Origin: Bacteroidetes bacterium SW_9_63_38
Lineage (GTDB): Bacteria; Bacteroidota; Rhodothermia; Rhodothermales; Salinibacteraceae
Direction of reading: 5' to 3'
Assembly (NCBI GenBank): GCA_003022435.1
Contig: PXUA01000006.1
Coordinates: forward strand, 1-64,000
DNA length: 64,000 nucleotides
The position numbers and the translations under genes were made by a program. The notes beneath the pieces are model-generated. The model saw only the letters and a program-made list of their open reading frames with translations. It had not been told where the DNA came from and made no database searches. The number at the start of each line of letters is the position of its first letter. The stretch's first letter is position 1. This document shows, one piece after another, positions 35,147-43,696 of this stretch.

Positions 35147-35614
35147 ATGGCTTCGTGGCTGGACCGCGCTCAAAACGGCCTCCTGAACGCCGCTCTGCTC
35201 GTCGGGGGACTCGTGGTCGTGGTACTGCTCTACGGGCTCGTGACGCGCACCCTCGTTCCCCCGGCCACTCCGAAGCGGTCCACCGACTCGACGACCGAGC
35301 TGGTGGGCACGATTATCCAGGTCGAGGTGCGCAACGGGGCGGGGGTCGACCACCTCGCCGCCGAAGCCACTCACTACCTTCGCGACCGGGGGTTCGATGT
35401 CGTCGATGTCGGGAACTACAAGACGTTTCACCAGGAGCGCTCAGTCGTCATCGACCGGGTGGGCGATCCCGAGGCCGCCCGCAGGGTGGCCGAGGCGCTG
35501 GGCCTGCCCGAAAGCCGCGTCCGCCAGGAGATTCGCCGGCAGTACTACCTCGACGCCTCCGTCATCATCGGCCACGACTACAAGCAGCTTCGCCCGTTTC
35601 AGGGCGACGACTAG
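35147..35614 (+). CDS. LytR_C domain protein, membrane-anchored
   Basis: 155-residue protein with one N-terminal membrane helix (about 13-33) and a C-terminal LytR_C domain (VEVRNGAGVDHLAAEATHYLRDRGFDVVDVGNY, then DPEAARRVAEAL). The domain is found behind LytR-CpsA-Psr proteins but here stands alone. The pair LytR_C protein plus RsfS is a common neighbourhood in Bacteroidota, often followed by ftsH, which is not present here. Function unknown; it likely faces the periplasm. Confidence 0.82.
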   Translation: MASWLDRAQNGLLNAALLVGGLVVVVLLYGLVTRTLVPPATPKRSTDSTTELVGTIIQVEVRNGAGVDHLAAEATHYLRDRGFDVVDVGNYKTFHQERSVVIDRVGDPEAARRVAEALGLPESRVRQEIRRQYYLDASVIIGHDYKQLRPFQGDD

Positions 35615-35889
35615 TGATCGTGCACACCTGCTCTGACGGCTTCGGGGCTCGGTCCCGGACGCCACAACCGCTAGCGTTTGCCGGCGGCGGGCGAATCGAG
35701 CGTATTCCCCGCAGGAAATCTGGACGGAGATCGCGTCACGAAATTTGCGGTTGCTATCGTTTCAGTTGTGCCGCATGGCTTAGCTGTGCAAGCCCACTGG
35801 TGCTGTCCGGTTCGCAGCGGGGCAGCGGGACGAACGACACAGTGTTCTCACACTCCTTCACGCATACCCACAACCAATGTCCTGACTGT

Positions 35890-36360
35890 ATGGCTTCCCC
35901 CGATCAATCCTCCTCGACTGCCGACCCCTCCCTCCGCCGCCCCCCTGAGAACGCGCCGTACGTCCTGGCCGCGCACGCCGTAAATGCGATGGCGGACAAA
36001 AAGGCCAAAGACATCACGGTGATCGACCTGCGTGAGATTAGCAACATGGCGGATTTTTTTGTCATCGCGACCGGCGAGTCCGATCTTCAGGTCCGGGCCA
36101 TCGCCGACGGCGTTATGGAGCGCCTCGACGAAGAATGCGGGGAGCAGCCCTGGAAGCGGGAAGGCATGGAGCACCTCCGCTGGGTGCTTCTCGATTACGT
36201 CGACGTGGTGATGCACGTCCTGCTGCCCGAGCGACGCGAGCACTACCGCATCGAGCGGCTCTGGGGCGAGGCCGATCGGGAAACGGTGCCGGAGGACGGG
36301 GATGGCTCCGACGTGGAGCTCCTGCAGAACCTGATGGCGTCGTCGGATGAGGACGAGTGA
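35890..36360 (+). CDS. rsfS: ribosome silencing factor RsfS
   Basis: 156-residue protein with the Iojap/RsfS fold: DKKAKDITVIDLREISNMADFFVIATGESDLQVRAIADGV and W-KREGMEHLRWVLLDYVDVVMHVLLPERREHYRIERLW, written here as separate blocks. It binds L14 of the large subunit and blocks subunit joining during starvation. The acidic C-terminal tail is longer than in E. coli. The start at 35890 follows a 275-bp spacer. Confidence 0.95.
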   Translation: MASPDQSSSTADPSLRRPPENAPYVLAAHAVNAMADKKAKDITVIDLREISNMADFFVIATGESDLQVRAIADGVMERLDEECGEQPWKREGMEHLRWVLLDYVDVVMHVLLPERREHYRIERLWGEADRETVPEDGDGSDVELLQNLMASSDEDE

Positions 36361-36536
36361 CGGGGAAGATTGGGGAGATGGGGAGGAGCGTTTGTAGGCT
36401 GCCCAGTGCTGGATGAGCAGGGGGGAAGGCGTGAACAGTGATGCGGGAGCGTTGACCAGAGCCTTCTCACGCAACACGCCTCACGCAACACGAAATACAC
36501 GACACTCCTCATGCAAATTCGATCAGCCCTCCCAGG

Positions 36537-36911
36537 ATGATGACACGACTCTTTTTTGTGGCCGGGGCCCTGTTGGCGGGACTCGGGGTGGCGGCGGGGG
36601 CATTCGGCGCACACGGGCTTGAAGGACGGGTCTCGCCGGACCGGCTTGACACCTTTCACACGGCGGTGACCTACCAGATGTACCACGCGCTGGCGCTCAT
36701 CGCCGTAGGGTGGGCCGCGGCGCAGGGGTGGGGCGGCCTCGTGCCCGCAGCCGGCTACTGCTTCATCGCGGGCACGCTCGTCTTCTCCGGCAGTCTTTAC
36801 GTGCTAGTGCTCACCGATACGCCGTGGCTGGGGGCCGTGACCCCGTTCGGCGGCACGGCTCTCATCGTGGGCTGGGGCCTGCTGGCGTGGGGCGTGTGGC
36901 AGGGCGGGTGA
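36537..36911 (+). CDS. DUF423 family membrane protein
   Basis: 124-residue protein with four membrane helices and the family's opening pattern (GALLAGLGVAAGAFGAHGLEGR), a conserved YHALALI helix, and AVTPFGGTALIVGW. It is a YgdD/TMEM256-like protein whose function is unknown. ATG at 36537 and 36540 are adjacent; either may be used. The 176-bp spacer before it contains CACGCAACACG-type repeats at about 36468-36506. Confidence 0.88.
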   Translation: MMTRLFFVAGALLAGLGVAAGAFGAHGLEGRVSPDRLDTFHTAVTYQMYHALALIAVGWAAAQGWGGLVPAAGYCFIAGTLVFSGSLYVLVLTDTPWLGAVTPFGGTALIVGWGLLAWGVWQGG

Positions 36912-37007
36912 TCGGGGCTGCCTCCGAGCGGACGGGTCCGCTGCTGCCGTTTTCGGTGGGGACGAAGATTGGAAAATTAGAAGAGTGGGGCTGTTCGGAG
37001 TCGGTGG

Positions 37008-38012
37008 TTATGTCTGGGGGCGTCCCGGTGTGGCCGGGTGGGCGGCCGTGGCGAGGAAGGAGGCGGTGCGGCGTTCCGACCAGTACTCGCCAGCCTCGTT
37101 AAACGTCACGAACCCGACGTGTCCGCCTTGTCTCGGCATCTCCAGCGTGAGGTCGGGATGATCGACGGCGATATCGGTCGGGTAGCACGCGTCGGCCAGG
37201 AACGGGTCGTTGGTCGCGTTCACGAGTAGTGTGGGCACTGCGATGTCGGGGAGAAGCGGTCGGCTGCTGGCCGCGCGGTAGTACGTGTCGGCGTCGTCGA
37301 AGCCGTTGAGCGGGGCTGTGTAGGCGTCATCGAAGTCGCGCAGCGTGCGCACATCTTGCAACGGGGCGGTGGACACGGTGTCGGGATGCCGCTCGGCCTT
37401 CCGGCGGATTTTGGCCTGAAGGGAGCGGAGGAAATACTGGGTGTAGTGCCAGTTTGTGGGGTGCCCAATTTGGTGAGACGAGGCGTTCAGGTCGACGGGC
37501 ACCGAGAAGGTGGCGGCGCCGCGAACGGGCGGGGGCAAGTCCGAGCCGCGTTCGCCGAGATATTTGAGCGTCAGGTTGCCGCCGAGGCTGAAGCCGACGA
37601 GGACGACAGTGTCGTAGCCGTGGGATTGCACGTGGTCGATCACGCACGCGAGGTCTTCCGTTTTGCCGCTGTGGTAGGTGGCGGGCCGGCGGTCGGGGGC
37701 ATCGCTGCAGCCGCGCAGGTTCCAGGCGCATACGTCCCAGCCGCGCCGCGTGAGGGCCCGTGCCATCCCGCGCACGTAGTGCGCATCGGTGCTGCCTTCC
37801 AGTCCGTGCGTGAGGACCGCAACGCGGGACGACGCGTCCGAGGGGCGCGTCGCGGCCCAGTCGAGGTCCAGAAAGTCGCCGTCGGGCGTGTCGATGCGCT
37901 CACGACGGTCGTACGAAAAGTCGACCTGCCGGAAGAGCGTCCCGTAGAGGGTTTGCAGGTGTCCCCCGACGAGGGGGAGGGGCGGCGAGTAGGAGGAGGA
38001 GACGACGGGCAC
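37008..38012 (-). CDS. YheT-family alpha/beta hydrolase
   Basis: 334-residue hydrolase of the YheT/ABHD1-3 group. It opens with LVGGHLQTLYGTLFR, has HGLEGSTDAHYVRGMARAL, and a nucleophile elbow GFSLGGN with Ser. The acid is in NATNDPFLA (Asp) and the catalytic His in RQGGHVGFV. The likely start is the GTG at 38012, because further upstream the frame overlaps the adjacent pgeF gene. It sits 40 bp after pgeF on the same strand. These enzymes act on lipids or medium-chain esters. Confidence 0.85.
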   Translation of the reverse strand: MPVVSSSYSPPLPLVGGHLQTLYGTLFRQVDFSYDRRERIDTPDGDFLDLDWAATRPSDASSRVAVLTHGLEGSTDAHYVRGMARALTRRGWDVCAWNLRGCSDAPDRRPATYHSGKTEDLACVIDHVQSHGYDTVVLVGFSLGGNLTLKYLGERGSDLPPPVRGAATFSVPVDLNASSHQIGHPTNWHYTQYFLRSLQAKIRRKAERHPDTVSTAPLQDVRTLRDFDDAYTAPLNGFDDADTYYRAASSRPLLPDIAVPTLLVNATNDPFLADACYPTDIAVDHPDLTLEMPRQGGHVGFVTFNEAGEYWSERRTASFLATAAHPATPGRPQT

Positions 38013-38052
38013 GGCGGCAAATCCAGGGAACGAGGACGAGCAGACGAACGCG

Positions 38053-38820
38053 CTAATGACGGAGGACGATGGCGCTGAACATGCGACCGGTCGCGCCGTC
38101 GGCGGCGCGGTGCGAGAAGAAGGTATCGGGGGCGGACATCGTGCAGTGCTCCGACACTTCAATAGCGTCGGACGATAGGCCGGCGTCGGCAAGCTGACGG
38201 CGCAGGGAGGCTTTGAGGTCGACGTGCGGACGGTCCCAGTCGGCTTTTTCGTGGACGACCGCATCGTCAAAGTGGGCAGCGACTTCCGGACCCACCTCGA
38301 AGGCAGGACACGAGATACAGGGCCCGACATAGGCGTAGAGAGAGTCGGGGGCGGCCCCGAGGTCCGTCATCGTATCGATGGTGCGGGGCACGATGCCGGC
38401 CACTGTGCCGCGCCAGCCCGCGTGACAAGCGCCCACCACACCGTGTTCGGGGTCGCCAAGGAGCACGGCCGCGCAGTCGGCTGTGGCAATGGCGATAAGC
38501 AGTTCCGGCGTCGTCGTCACCAGCCCGTCGCAGAACGGCTCGTGACGGGGCGCGTCGATGACCTGCACCGTCGTCCCGTGGACCTGCCCGGCGGTGGCCA
38601 GCCAGGCGGGATCGGCGTCGAGGGCCGCACAAAACCGGCGCCGGTTTTCCTCCACAGAACTCGGGTCGTCGTCTACATGGCGACCCAGATTGAGTGTGTC
38701 ATACGGTGGTCCGCTCACACCGCCCTGTCGGGTGCTCACGCCTGCCGACACGGACGGAAGGCCCGAAAAAATGTTCGGGCGAAGTACGGGGGCGCGGGTT
38801 TGCATGGGAGACGGCGGCAT
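38053..38820 (-). CDS. pgeF: PgeF/YfiH purine nucleoside phosphorylase-like copper/zinc protein
   Basis: 255-residue member of the YfiH/LACC1 family, shown in other organisms to act as a purine nucleoside phosphorylase/adenosine deaminase and linked to peptidoglycan editing. Zinc-ligand motifs QVHG, ATADCA and CHAGWRG are all present, as is VGPCISCPAFEVG. The ATG at 38820 is used; a Met five codons later is also possible. It is followed 40 bp later by the YheT-type hydrolase. Confidence 0.92.
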   Translation of the reverse strand: MPPSPMQTRAPVLRPNIFSGLPSVSAGVSTRQGGVSGPPYDTLNLGRHVDDDPSSVEENRRRFCAALDADPAWLATAGQVHGTTVQVIDAPRHEPFCDGLVTTTPELLIAIATADCAAVLLGDPEHGVVGACHAGWRGTVAGIVPRTIDTMTDLGAAPDSLYAYVGPCISCPAFEVGPEVAAHFDDAVVHEKADWDRPHVDLKASLRRQLADAGLSSDAIEVSEHCTMSAPDTFFSHRAADGATGRMFSAIVLRH

Positions 38821-38854
38821 GAGCCCGGACGATGTTGGAAAAGAGAGGATATAA

Positions 38855-39074
38855 GAAGCTGTTTGGTGGATGGATGAGAAAGCTGAGACACAGTGATCGA
38901 CGTTGCAAAATGGTGCTCAAGCGAGCCTTGTATACCGAAAGCTTTCGGTACAGGCGAGTGCAGAAACCATTTTGCACGAGATCCACGCAGTCGCAGCGCT
39001 GGGAGCAGGGCCATCTAAATGGCCGCGACCGAGTACTCGCCGAGTGGCCTCAGACAACCCGCCAAACAGCTTCT
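38855..39074. mobile_element. MITE-like element with TAA target duplication
   Basis: A 220-bp non-coding element bounded by 15-bp inverted repeats, GAAGCTGTTTGGTGG and CCGCCAAACAGCTTC (one mismatch), each flanked by TAA (38852-38854 and 39075-39077), a probable 3-bp target duplication. It contains an 18-base perfect palindrome TACCGAAAGCTTTCGGTA (38933-38950) inside a longer imperfect inverted repeat (TTGCAAAATGGT at 38903, ACCATTTTGCA at 38966), and a GGCCAT/ATGGCC hairpin (39009-39024). TNA duplication and GA-x-GCTGTTTG ends resemble IS5-family IS1031/IS427 groups; that link is inferred. No transposase is encoded. Confidence 0.7.
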
Positions 39075-39077
39075 AAG

Positions 39078-39870
39078 AGCGTCATCCGATACGGTCGGAA
39101 GGCCGGAGGCTTTCCACAGATGTGCGAAGGGTCCCGTTACGGTCTTGCTGATACGTGAATAGGCTTCCAACGACGGTTCCGACTGGGAGCAGATCACGGT
39201 CCCCCTGAATGAAAGAGAGGTTCTTATGCACGGATCAGTACAAGAGCGAGGCATTCCATCCGGACAGTGGGGGCAAGGCCCCTTTCAAAATAGCTGCAGC
39301 GAGTCTATCGAGTCCAGGAAATCTTGGGGCGGCGCACAATCGGAACCGTGCTCTCCCGCAACGCAAGCACGGGACAATTCAACCGTGACGGCCCAGGTCG
39401 GTTCGACCCTGAATGTCCGTCGAAAGGAGGCAGTCCCGCTTGCGGAACGGGCGTTGCGAAGGCAGGTCGACGGGGCGGGTATGGTCTTTGTCATCGTAAT
39501 CAGCACGAATGCGTCTGAAATTTGAATTTTCGAAACAAGTAGCAGGCGGAGTTCATCGATAATGAGCACGAGAACTAGTTAAAAAACAGTTTTCGGTGCC
39601 TAAACCCTAGTTTTCTAAAATTTCGCTTTGGATTGTCCGGGACGAGTACTGGCGGGTGGAGACAAGCGGATGAGAGAAGGATGACCCACCTGCACCCGGC
39701 ACGCAGGATTCGTGTTGTCGGAGGAAGGACAGTCGCCTCGTCGTTCGCAGTGAAGCGGAATTTGCATTCAACAGGTCCCTCGTGGATCCCATGGGGTTCT
39801 TGCGCATTTCACACCTCGGAAGCGATTCCGACGACCATCGGCTCTGTTTGACCGACCTACCTCTACGATC
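39078..39870. other. accessory-looking intergenic region, no supported gene
   Basis: About 790 bp between the MITE-like element and the DivIVA-domain gene. It has lower GC than the genes. An AT-rich island with A and T tracts spans about 39515-39650. Overlapping open frames on both strands (about 39226-39525 plus and 39285-39569 minus) have no recognisable motifs; neither is convincing. The promoter for the DivIVA gene probably lies near 39600-39850. Confidence 0.45.
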
Positions 39871-40635
39871 ATGGAGTATTCAGCGTCTGACATTCGACAT
39901 CGTTCATTCTCGAAAGGGCTCCGTGGCTTCAAGACGGGAGAAGTGCAGTCCTTCCTGAATGGGCTCGCCGATGCGTGGGAATCGAAGAATGAGCGCATCG
40001 AAACGCTCGAGTTCAAGCTTGAGAAGACGGAAGAGCGAGTGGAGAAGCGGGAGGAACAACTGGACATGAAGGACGAGAGCCTCACCCAGCTTGAACAGTC
40101 GCTGAATGAGCGCGAGAAAGAGCTGGAGCAGAGGGAGAAGGAGCTTCAGGCCATCACCCAGCGTCTGAAGAACACACTCCAAAACGAATCGGATGCGCTC
40201 GCGTCGCTCGAGGACGAGGAGGGCACGGCGACGGAAGAGTTCGAGCTCGACGACAGCGCAACGCAGCCGGCGTCTGCCCGGACCAACGGCACGTCCGGCG
40301 CCTCCTCCAGCCCGTCCCCCGACAGCGGGGCGTCCAAAAGCAGTGCGGCCGCCGACTCCGAAGAAAAAACCTCCGAGGAGTGGGTCGACTCCCTGTTTCC
40401 GAATCGGTTGCCCGGCGCCGATGACGAGGAGGCAGAGACGTCCGAGAGCGACGAGCCAGAGAAGGAAGAGAAGTCGGCCAGCGAGTCGCAGTTCGAGGCC
40501 ATCAAGGAGGACGTGCAGGGGATGGACGCCGACGGATCGAATGGGGCTTCGACCGCCGAGGAGGAAGGCGACGACACGGCTCCGCCCACCGACGAGATGG
40601 AACGAATCTGGGATGTCTTCGACGACCCGGCGTAG
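39871..40635 (+). CDS. DivIVA-domain coiled-coil protein
   Basis: 254-residue protein. The N-terminus (residues 1-40, ASDIRHRSFSKGLRGFKTGEVQSFLNGLAD) matches the DivIVA/GpsB lipid-binding domain with its F and R/G-FK-EV-FL pattern. A long coiled coil (about 40-115, heptads of Glu, Lys and Leu) follows, then a disordered acidic Ser/Glu-rich tail ending ERIWDVFDDPA. DivIVA proteins sense membrane curvature and recruit division or growth proteins. It is a monocistronic gene by spacing. Confidence 0.85.
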   Translation: MEYSASDIRHRSFSKGLRGFKTGEVQSFLNGLADAWESKNERIETLEFKLEKTEERVEKREEQLDMKDESLTQLEQSLNEREKELEQREKELQAITQRLKNTLQNESDALASLEDEEGTATEEFELDDSATQPASARTNGTSGASSSPSPDSGASKSSAAADSEEKTSEEWVDSLFPNRLPGADDEEAETSESDEPEKEEKSASESQFEAIKEDVQGMDADGSNGASTAEEEGDDTAPPTDEMERIWDVFDDPA

Positions 40636-40733
40636 CGCGCGGGACGAGGGAGGAACGAGGCCCCCGCAGCGGTAAACGCACACCGGCCGTTTTCGTAGGA
40701 GCCGCCGCGTACTCTGTCTCTCGTCTCGACTCC

Positions 40734-41261
40734 ATGAGCCCGACACCTGCTTGGTGGATGCTCGGCGGCTGGCGGCATTGCGCGCCTGTCTCTCCGCCAA
40801 ATGTCGTTGTACGGTCCCTTCGGCTCCTCCTGCTGATCAGCATGGCCTGGATGCTCCTGTCGAATCCCGCCCAGGCCCAGATGGACAACATCGACACGGT
40901 GGAGGGTCCCCGCGGCGCAGAAACGACCCTCACTGCCCAGCCGCACGGCGTTGCCGATGGGCTTTCGGTACGGGCCTTGGGCATCGCGGCCCCAGACACC
41001 ACCCGCTGGGCCCTGAGTTTGATTGGGGCCGAGTCCGGGGACGAGATCTCGCTCCGGCACGGGAACGAATCGCTTCCCCGTCTCGCCGTCCAGCGGCCCG
41101 ACGACGGCGTCGGTCCCACCCGCGTCTATGTGTCGCAGCAGACCTTTCTCACGATGGCCGAATCGTCGTCGGTCACCCTGCAGGTTGGGACGGTGTCAGC
41201 CTCCCTCCCCGATCCTCTGCGCCGGGAGATGAGTGTCGTTTTTGAGCGGACGGCTCAGTGA
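40734..41261 (+). CDS. secreted hypothetical protein
   Basis: 175-residue protein with a hydrophobic segment (VRSLRLLLLISMAWMLLSNPAQAQ) that fits a signal peptide cleaved after AQA, so the first 25 residues may not be translated and the start may be further in. The mature domain (about 120 residues) is beta-rich (GLSVRALGIAAPDTTRWALSLIGAES, LTMAESSSVTLQVGTVSASLP). I do not recognise a family. It is followed by the M1 peptidase on the same strand after 128 bp. Confidence 0.6.
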   Translation: MSPTPAWWMLGGWRHCAPVSPPNVVVRSLRLLLLISMAWMLLSNPAQAQMDNIDTVEGPRGAETTLTAQPHGVADGLSVRALGIAAPDTTRWALSLIGAESGDEISLRHGNESLPRLAVQRPDDGVGPTRVYVSQQTFLTMAESSSVTLQVGTVSASLPDPLRREMSVVFERTAQ

Positions 41262-41389
41262 ACGCAGGACGAGCAGGCGCATCGGAAGATGCGATTGCCG
41301 TAATGTCCAAGGCACTCTGCTTCCAATTGGGCGGAGCGTCCGCTATCCTTCAGAACTCGACGTTCTTCCCGTCCAGTTTCCGTCCTTCT

Positions 41390-43375
41390 ATGCTCCGCCG
41401 CGCATTCGCATCCCTATGCATCATCGTGGGGGTGGGGCTGACGGCCCTTCCCGTTGCCGGACAGAACCTTCCGAAGCACAACCTTGAATCGTTTGAGCCG
41501 CTCGACCTGCCCGCTCCGGATGCCCATCGCGCTGCCGACGGGCGTCCGGGCGCGCAGTACTGGCAGAACGAGGCCGACTACCGCATCAACGTCACGCTCG
41601 ACGCGGAGACGGACCGGCTCACGGGCGAGCAGCTCGTCCGCTACACCAACAACTCGCCGGACGAGTTGGAGCGGCTCTGGGTGCAGCTGGAGCAGAACTA
41701 CTTCAAGCCCAACAGCCGGGGGGCGAAGGTGGTGCCGTCCGACGCCCGCTTCAGCGGCTTCTTCGAGGGCGCCGGCTACACGCTGTCGAGCGTAAAAGTC
41801 GAGCACGAGGGAGAGACGTACACCCCCGACTACTCGGTGGACGGCACCCGGCTGATTGTGCCGCTTGAGGAGGCCCTGGCGGCCGAGGGGGGCACGCTGG
41901 ATCTCAAGATCAAGTGGTCGTTTGAGATTCCGGAGTTTGGGGCCGACCGACATGGCATCCTGGACGTGGAGCAGGGCACCGTCTACCAGCTGGCGCAGTG
42001 GTACCCCCGGATGTACGTCCACGACGATGTAAACGGCTGGAATGCGCTTCCCTACCTGGGCCAGGGCGAGTACTACCTGGAATACGGCACCTTCCACGTC
42101 AACATCACCGCGCCGCGCGACATGATCGTGGGAGCGACTGGGACCCTGCTCAACCCTGAAGACGTGCTCACCGACAAGCAACGCGAGCGCCTGGACGAGG
42201 CCCGCACGAGCCGGGAAACGATCCCCATCATCGAGAAGAGCGAGGTGGGAAACGACGATACGCGGCCCGAGGGCGAGGGGCCGCTCACCTGGCGCTACCG
42301 GGCCGAAAAGGTGCGAGACTTCTCCTGGGCGGCCTCCGAGGCGTTCCTCTGGGATGCCGCGATGGCGAAAGCTGGACAAGACACGGTGCTCGCGCAGTCG
42401 CTTTATCCGAAAGAAGGGATCGGCGGTGACAAAAAACCAGGGTGGGAGAAGTCGACCGAGTACGTGCAGCACTCCGTCGAATTCTATTCCGATTTCGTGG
42501 CGCCGTATCCGTACGACACCGCCGTCAACGTAGCCGGGACGGTGGCCGGCATGGAGTACCCGCAGATCATGTTTTGCGATGTCGAATCCCGGGGACGGGA
42601 CCTCTTCGGCGTCACCGACCACGAGTTCGGGCACAGCTGGTTTCCCATGGTCGTGGGCACCGACGAGCGGCGCTGGGCCTGGATGGACGAGGGCCTGAAC
42701 ACGTTCATGAACCAGTACTCGGAGGATGCCTACTACGACGAAAACAACCGGCAGAGCCTGCAACGGGCGTCGACGCTCATCGGGCAGCGGTTTGCGCCGT
42801 CGCCGTTTTCCGACCAGCCCATCATGACCCACGCCGATCATGTTCGGGACCGGGCTCTCGGCTTCCTGGCCTACCTGAAGCCTGCTGACGGCCTCATGCT
42901 GCTGCGTGACTACGTGGTGGGGCCGGAGCGCTTCGACGTGGCCTTCAAGGCCTTCTTCGACCGATGGGCCTACAAGCATCCGCAGCCGGCGGACTTCTTC
43001 CGCACCATCGAGGACGTGACCGGCGAGGACCTCGACTGGTTCTGGCGCAGCTGGTTCTACGAGACCGACGACGTGGACCAGGCCGTTGCGGAGGTTGCAA
43101 CCGGCGACACGACCGAGGTCACCGTCGAGCAGAAGGGGGAGCTGATGCTCCCGGTGACGGTGGGGATCACGTATGAAGACGAGTCGACCACACAGCGCCG
43201 CATTCCCACAGAGGCGTTCTTTACGAAAGACACGCACGCCGTCGCGGTACCGGGAGGAAATGTGACGACGGTCCAGGTCGATCCCAATCAGCTCCTGCCG
43301 GACATCAAGCGCGGCAACAACACGTGGACGGCGAGCGGCTCGACGGAGACGGGGACGTCGTCCGGGAGGCAGTGA
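41390..43375 (+). CDS. M1-family zinc metallopeptidase, secreted
   Basis: 661-residue aminopeptidase-like enzyme. Signal peptide RRAFASLCIIVGVGLTALPVAGQ; N-terminal beta domain; catalytic domain with VAGMEYP (the GxMEN-type exopeptidase motif, variant) and HEFGH (His411, Glu412, His415) followed by a second-shell glutamate in WMDEGLNTFMNQY. A C-terminal all-helical/beta region ends with a poorly conserved acidic tail. It is probably periplasmic or outer-membrane-associated and digests peptides. A terminator follows the stop by about 27 bp. Confidence 0.93.
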   Translation: MLRRAFASLCIIVGVGLTALPVAGQNLPKHNLESFEPLDLPAPDAHRAADGRPGAQYWQNEADYRINVTLDAETDRLTGEQLVRYTNNSPDELERLWVQLEQNYFKPNSRGAKVVPSDARFSGFFEGAGYTLSSVKVEHEGETYTPDYSVDGTRLIVPLEEALAAEGGTLDLKIKWSFEIPEFGADRHGILDVEQGTVYQLAQWYPRMYVHDDVNGWNALPYLGQGEYYLEYGTFHVNITAPRDMIVGATGTLLNPEDVLTDKQRERLDEARTSRETIPIIEKSEVGNDDTRPEGEGPLTWRYRAEKVRDFSWAASEAFLWDAAMAKAGQDTVLAQSLYPKEGIGGDKKPGWEKSTEYVQHSVEFYSDFVAPYPYDTAVNVAGTVAGMEYPQIMFCDVESRGRDLFGVTDHEFGHSWFPMVVGTDERRWAWMDEGLNTFMNQYSEDAYYDENNRQSLQRASTLIGQRFAPSPFSDQPIMTHADHVRDRALGFLAYLKPADGLMLLRDYVVGPERFDVAFKAFFDRWAYKHPQPADFFRTIEDVTGEDLDWFWRSWFYETDDVDQAVAEVATGDTTEVTVEQKGELMLPVTVGITYEDESTTQRRIPTEAFFTKDTHAVAVPGGNVTTVQVDPNQLLPDIKRGNNTWTASGSTETGTSSGRQ

Positions 43376-43401
43376 ATCCGGGTCGACGGAGGCGGACACG
43401 C

Positions 43402-43440
43402 GAGGGCGTCTGGCATTGAGCCGGGCGCCCTCTTTCTGTT
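43402..43440 (+). terminator. intrinsic terminator after the M1 peptidase gene
   Basis: Stem GAGGGCG (43402-43408) with CGCCCTC (43426-43432), loop of 17 bases, then a T-rich stretch TTTCTGTT. It lies just after the peptidase stop codon. Confidence 0.65.
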
Positions 43441-43696
43441 GGCATTTTCGCGTTGAACGTTAATACGTTAAACGTTGTGTGCGAAGGGGTTTGAGTGGTC
43501 CTGGATGCCGTGCAAGTCACGAAGCCCTCTCCACTTGGAAAACGGGGTCAGGGGAGAAGGCCTTTTCGTTCTGCCCGCGTGGTCGACACCGAAACGGAAA
43601 TACTGAACGCGAGCACGCGACATCGCTTGTGATTCTATGCTGAGTGGCTATCTTACGCGTGGCTCGCTTGCGTAGACGCATCGTGTTCGTGTCGGT
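43441..43696. other. intergenic region with AACGTT-rich palindromes
   Basis: Short spacer before the nucleoside transporter gene. At 43453-43475 it has AACGTTAATACGTTAAACGTT, which contains two AACGTT palindromes and resembles the ACGTAT/ACGCAAT-type words at other 3' ends. No gene supported. Confidence 0.4.

Noticed and set aside
39226-39569. Frames of about 95-99 residues on both strands before the DivIVA gene.
   Set aside because: Neither shows recognisable motifs, and they lie in a low-GC stretch beside a MITE. Kept as intergenic sequence.
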